Shown here: one piece after another, positions 62,566-64,000 of the stretch | Position numbering within the stretch: position 1 is the first letter of the stretch | How the letters are laid out: each line of letters opens with the position of its first letter | From: Phycisphaerales bacterium | GTDB lineage: Bacteria > Planctomycetota > Phycisphaerae > Phycisphaerales > SM1A02 | Reading direction: 5' to 3' | Length of the DNA: 64,000 nucleotides | NCBI GenBank assembly: GCA_022446885.1 | Contig: JAKVBU010000009.1 | Coordinates: 115,459-179,458 of the forward strand | The notes under the pieces: generated by a model | Seen by the model: only the letters and a program-made list of their open reading frames with translations | The model's database searches: none | Told to the model about the DNA's origin: nothing | Translations under genes and position numbers: made by a program

Positions 62566-63318
62566 CCCGTCAGCAGACAGGCCGCCACGCGTTCGTCGCC
62601 GCTGGGCAAATTGCTCCATGGCCCGCGTGAATCCCTCAGCGCCGAAGTCCGGCCAGCAGCACTCGTCTACCACGATCTCCGCATATGAGATCTGCCAGAG
62701 CAGGTAGTTGCTCACCCGCATCTCTCCGGCGGTGCGAATGAGCAAATCCACATCAGGAAGGCCCTTGGTCCAAAGGGCATCGGCGATTGCTTCGGCATCG
62801 ATCGACTCAGGCGTGCGATCGCCGGCCTGCACACTGGCGGCCAGCGTTTGCACGGCATGCACGATCTCCTGACGGCTGCCGTAGTTGAGCGCGACCACAA
62901 GTTGCATGCCGGAATTGCCAGCCGTGGCCGACTGGGTCTGCTCCAACTCGCTGACGACGTCTTGGGGCAGCCGGGCAAGATCGCCGATGACCCGGAAGCG
63001 AATGCCGTTTTCCATCAGCGTCTCACGCTCGATGGGAAGGAGATGCGTGATCAGGCCCATCAGCGCCGCGACCTCCTCAGCGGGCCGCTTCCAATTCTCC
63101 GTGCTGAAGGAGTACAGCGTCAGGACTTCGACACCGGCTCTTGCAGCAGCTTCGATCACAGAGCGGGCCGACTCGACACCGGCCCGGTGGCCTTCATGGC
63201 GAGGCAAGCCGCGGGCCTGGGCCCAGCGACCATTGCCGTCCATGATGATCGCCACATGTCGAAGGCACATGTCTGCGGCGCTGGGCATGCTCAAATCAGA
63301 ACGCTCAGATCCGGTCAT
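62563..63318 (-). CDS. uppS: Undecaprenyl diphosphate synthase
   Basis: Started at ATG 63318, two bases behind the purA stop (251 residues); the frame is open upstream inside purA. It condenses isopentenyl diphosphate onto farnesyl diphosphate to make the cis-polyprenyl carrier for peptidoglycan. Motifs are AIIMDGNGRWAQARGLPRHEGH (catalytic Asp), LYSFSTENWKRP, LNYGSRQEI and DLLIRTAGEMRVSNYLLWQ with SYAEIVV after it. The usual RTSGExRLSNF reads RTAGEMRVSNY, a mild change. Its place with PBP2 and RodA elsewhere in the window supports active cell-wall synthesis. Probably cotranscribed with purA. Confidence 0.95.
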   Translation of the reverse strand: MTGSERSDLSMPSAADMCLRHVAIIMDGNGRWAQARGLPRHEGHRAGVESARSVIEAAARAGVEVLTLYSFSTENWKRPAEEVAALMGLITHLLPIERETLMENGIRFRVIGDLARLPQDVVSELEQTQSATAGNSGMQLVVALNYGSRQEIVHAVQTLAASVQAGDRTPESIDAEAIADALWTKGLPDVDLLIRTAGEMRVSNYLLWQISYAEIVVDECCWPDFGAEGFTRAMEQFAQRRRTRGGLSADG

Positions 63319-63320
63319 GT

Positions 63321-64000
63321 CTACTTCAGACACGTTTGGTTCAGGCAGGGGTCGGCCACGCGAATGGTCTGGGCACGGTCTGGGCCGACGCTCACGAGTG
63401 AGATCGGACACGCGGTGAACTCACCGATGCGATCGAGATAGGCATGGGCTGCCTCAGGAAGACCATCGGCATCACGTACCTGGGTGAGGTCTTCTGACCA
63501 TCCTGGCATCGACTCATAGACGGGTTCAACTTGGGCCAGCCGTCGGGCATCGGGAATGAACCGATCGGTCAGCGTGCCATCTGGAAGCCGGTAGCCGGTG
63601 CACAGTTTGAGTTCATCGAATCCCGACAGCACGTCGAGCAGCATGATGGAGAGGGACGTGGCGCCACAGATCATGGCCGAGTAACGCACAGCGACCAGGT
63701 CGAGCCAGCCGCAGCGTCGTGGGCGTCCGGTTGTGGTGCCGTACTCGTTCCCGCGATCGCGGATGCGGTTGCCCAACTCGCCAAGTTCTTCAGTGGGGAA
63801 GGGGCCTTCGCCAACTCGGGTGCCGTATGCCTTGACGATGCCCACCACCGAGTCGATTTCACGGCCGGGCAGGCCGGTGCCAGGTGGAATCCCCAAGGCC
63901 GAGCAGGAACTGCTCGTGACATAGGGAAAGGTGCCGTGGTCGATGTCGAGCAGACACGCGTTGGCACCCTCGAACAGGATTCGGCGTCCGTCGCGCACCG
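63321..64000 (-). CDS. purA: Adenylosuccinate synthetase, C-terminal part (5' end outside window)
   Basis: Only about the last 226 residues are in the window; the frame is open to base 64000 on the minus strand. PurA joins IMP and Asp using GTP in AMP synthesis. Visible family blocks are ILFEGANACLLDIDHGTFPYVTSS, GIVKAYGTRVGEGPFPTE, GRPRRCGWLDLVAVRYS and, further on, SGFDELKLCTGY. The GTP-binding C-terminal region ends with LVSVGPDRAQTI. No anomaly in the part seen. Confidence 0.96.
   Translation of the reverse strand, partial: VRDGRRILFEGANACLLDIDHGTFPYVTSSSCSALGIPPGTGLPGREIDSVVGIVKAYGTRVGEGPFPTEELGELGNRIRDRGNEYGTTTGRPRRCGWLDLVAVRYSAMICGATSLSIMLLDVLSGFDELKLCTGYRLPDGTLTDRFIPDARRLAQVEPVYESMPGWSEDLTQVRDADGLPEAAHAYLDRIGEFTACPISLVSVGPDRAQTIRVADPCLNQTCLK

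Overview
The window is about 64 kb of GC-rich, gene-dense DNA from a bacterial chromosome. It most likely comes from a planctomycete of the class Phycisphaerae. The clues are secreted proteins ending in a two-repeat, dockerin-like DxDxDG tail that closes in WGxC/FGxC (a tail I know mainly from Phycisphaerales), a Ser/Thr kinase fused to TPRs, a sialate O-acetylesterase, and a type II secretion-like cluster with very large pseudopilins. This placement is inference; no rRNA is present. Genes are packed with ATGA/GTGA/TGATG overlaps. I see no insertion sequence, phage or CRISPR array.

Left part (1-22.2 kb): the 3' end of rnc; an MmcB-like nuclease-fold gene; an operon of SRPBCC, HAD phosphatase, TerB-like, DUF4145-like, sialate esterase and alpha/beta hydrolase genes; tRNA-Arg(UCG); a second hydrolase; a dockerin-tailed secreted protein; fabI, convergent and overlapping with an MnmE-like GTPase; coaX diverging from folD; two tandem beta-helix/dockerin proteins; purC; a four-gene operon (GH10-like pseudo-glycosidase, ComEA-like HhH protein, mfd, membrane protein); and a stand-alone domain resembling the C-terminus of B12-dependent ribonucleotide reductase.

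Middle (22.2-41.8 kb): a minus-strand operon tRNA-Gln, glmU-like, prs, rplY, pth, rpsF, ssb, rplI ending in a clear rho-independent terminator. Then on the plus strand come aat, a PBP2-rodA-rsmG-dinG block and a phosphomannomutase. A TPR kinase, thiS-thiG, a NhaD-type antiporter and coaB lie on the minus strand.

Right part (41.8-62.5 kb): a 20-kb plus-strand type II secretion/type IV pilus-like cluster. It holds a PilB-type ATPase, PilT, GspE, GspF, then pseudopilins in the order G, G, H, I, J, K. The last is a 2703-residue GspK-like protein, about eight times the usual size. uppS and the 3' part of purA close the window on the minus strand.

The most interesting observations are these. (1) The giant GspK-like protein and its unusually large companion pseudopilins. 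(2) A FolD in which the three residues used for cyclohydrolase catalysis (Lys, Gln, Asp) are replaced by Gln, His, Glu. (3) A recurring TAnnnT-N6-ATG arrangement without Shine-Dalgarno at the first genes of several transcription units, pointing to widespread leaderless transcription. (4) Further active-site losses in RNase III, the DinG Fe-S site, a GH10-like protein and an MnmE-like GTPase. (5) Acidic C-terminal tails on three ribosomal proteins of one operon.
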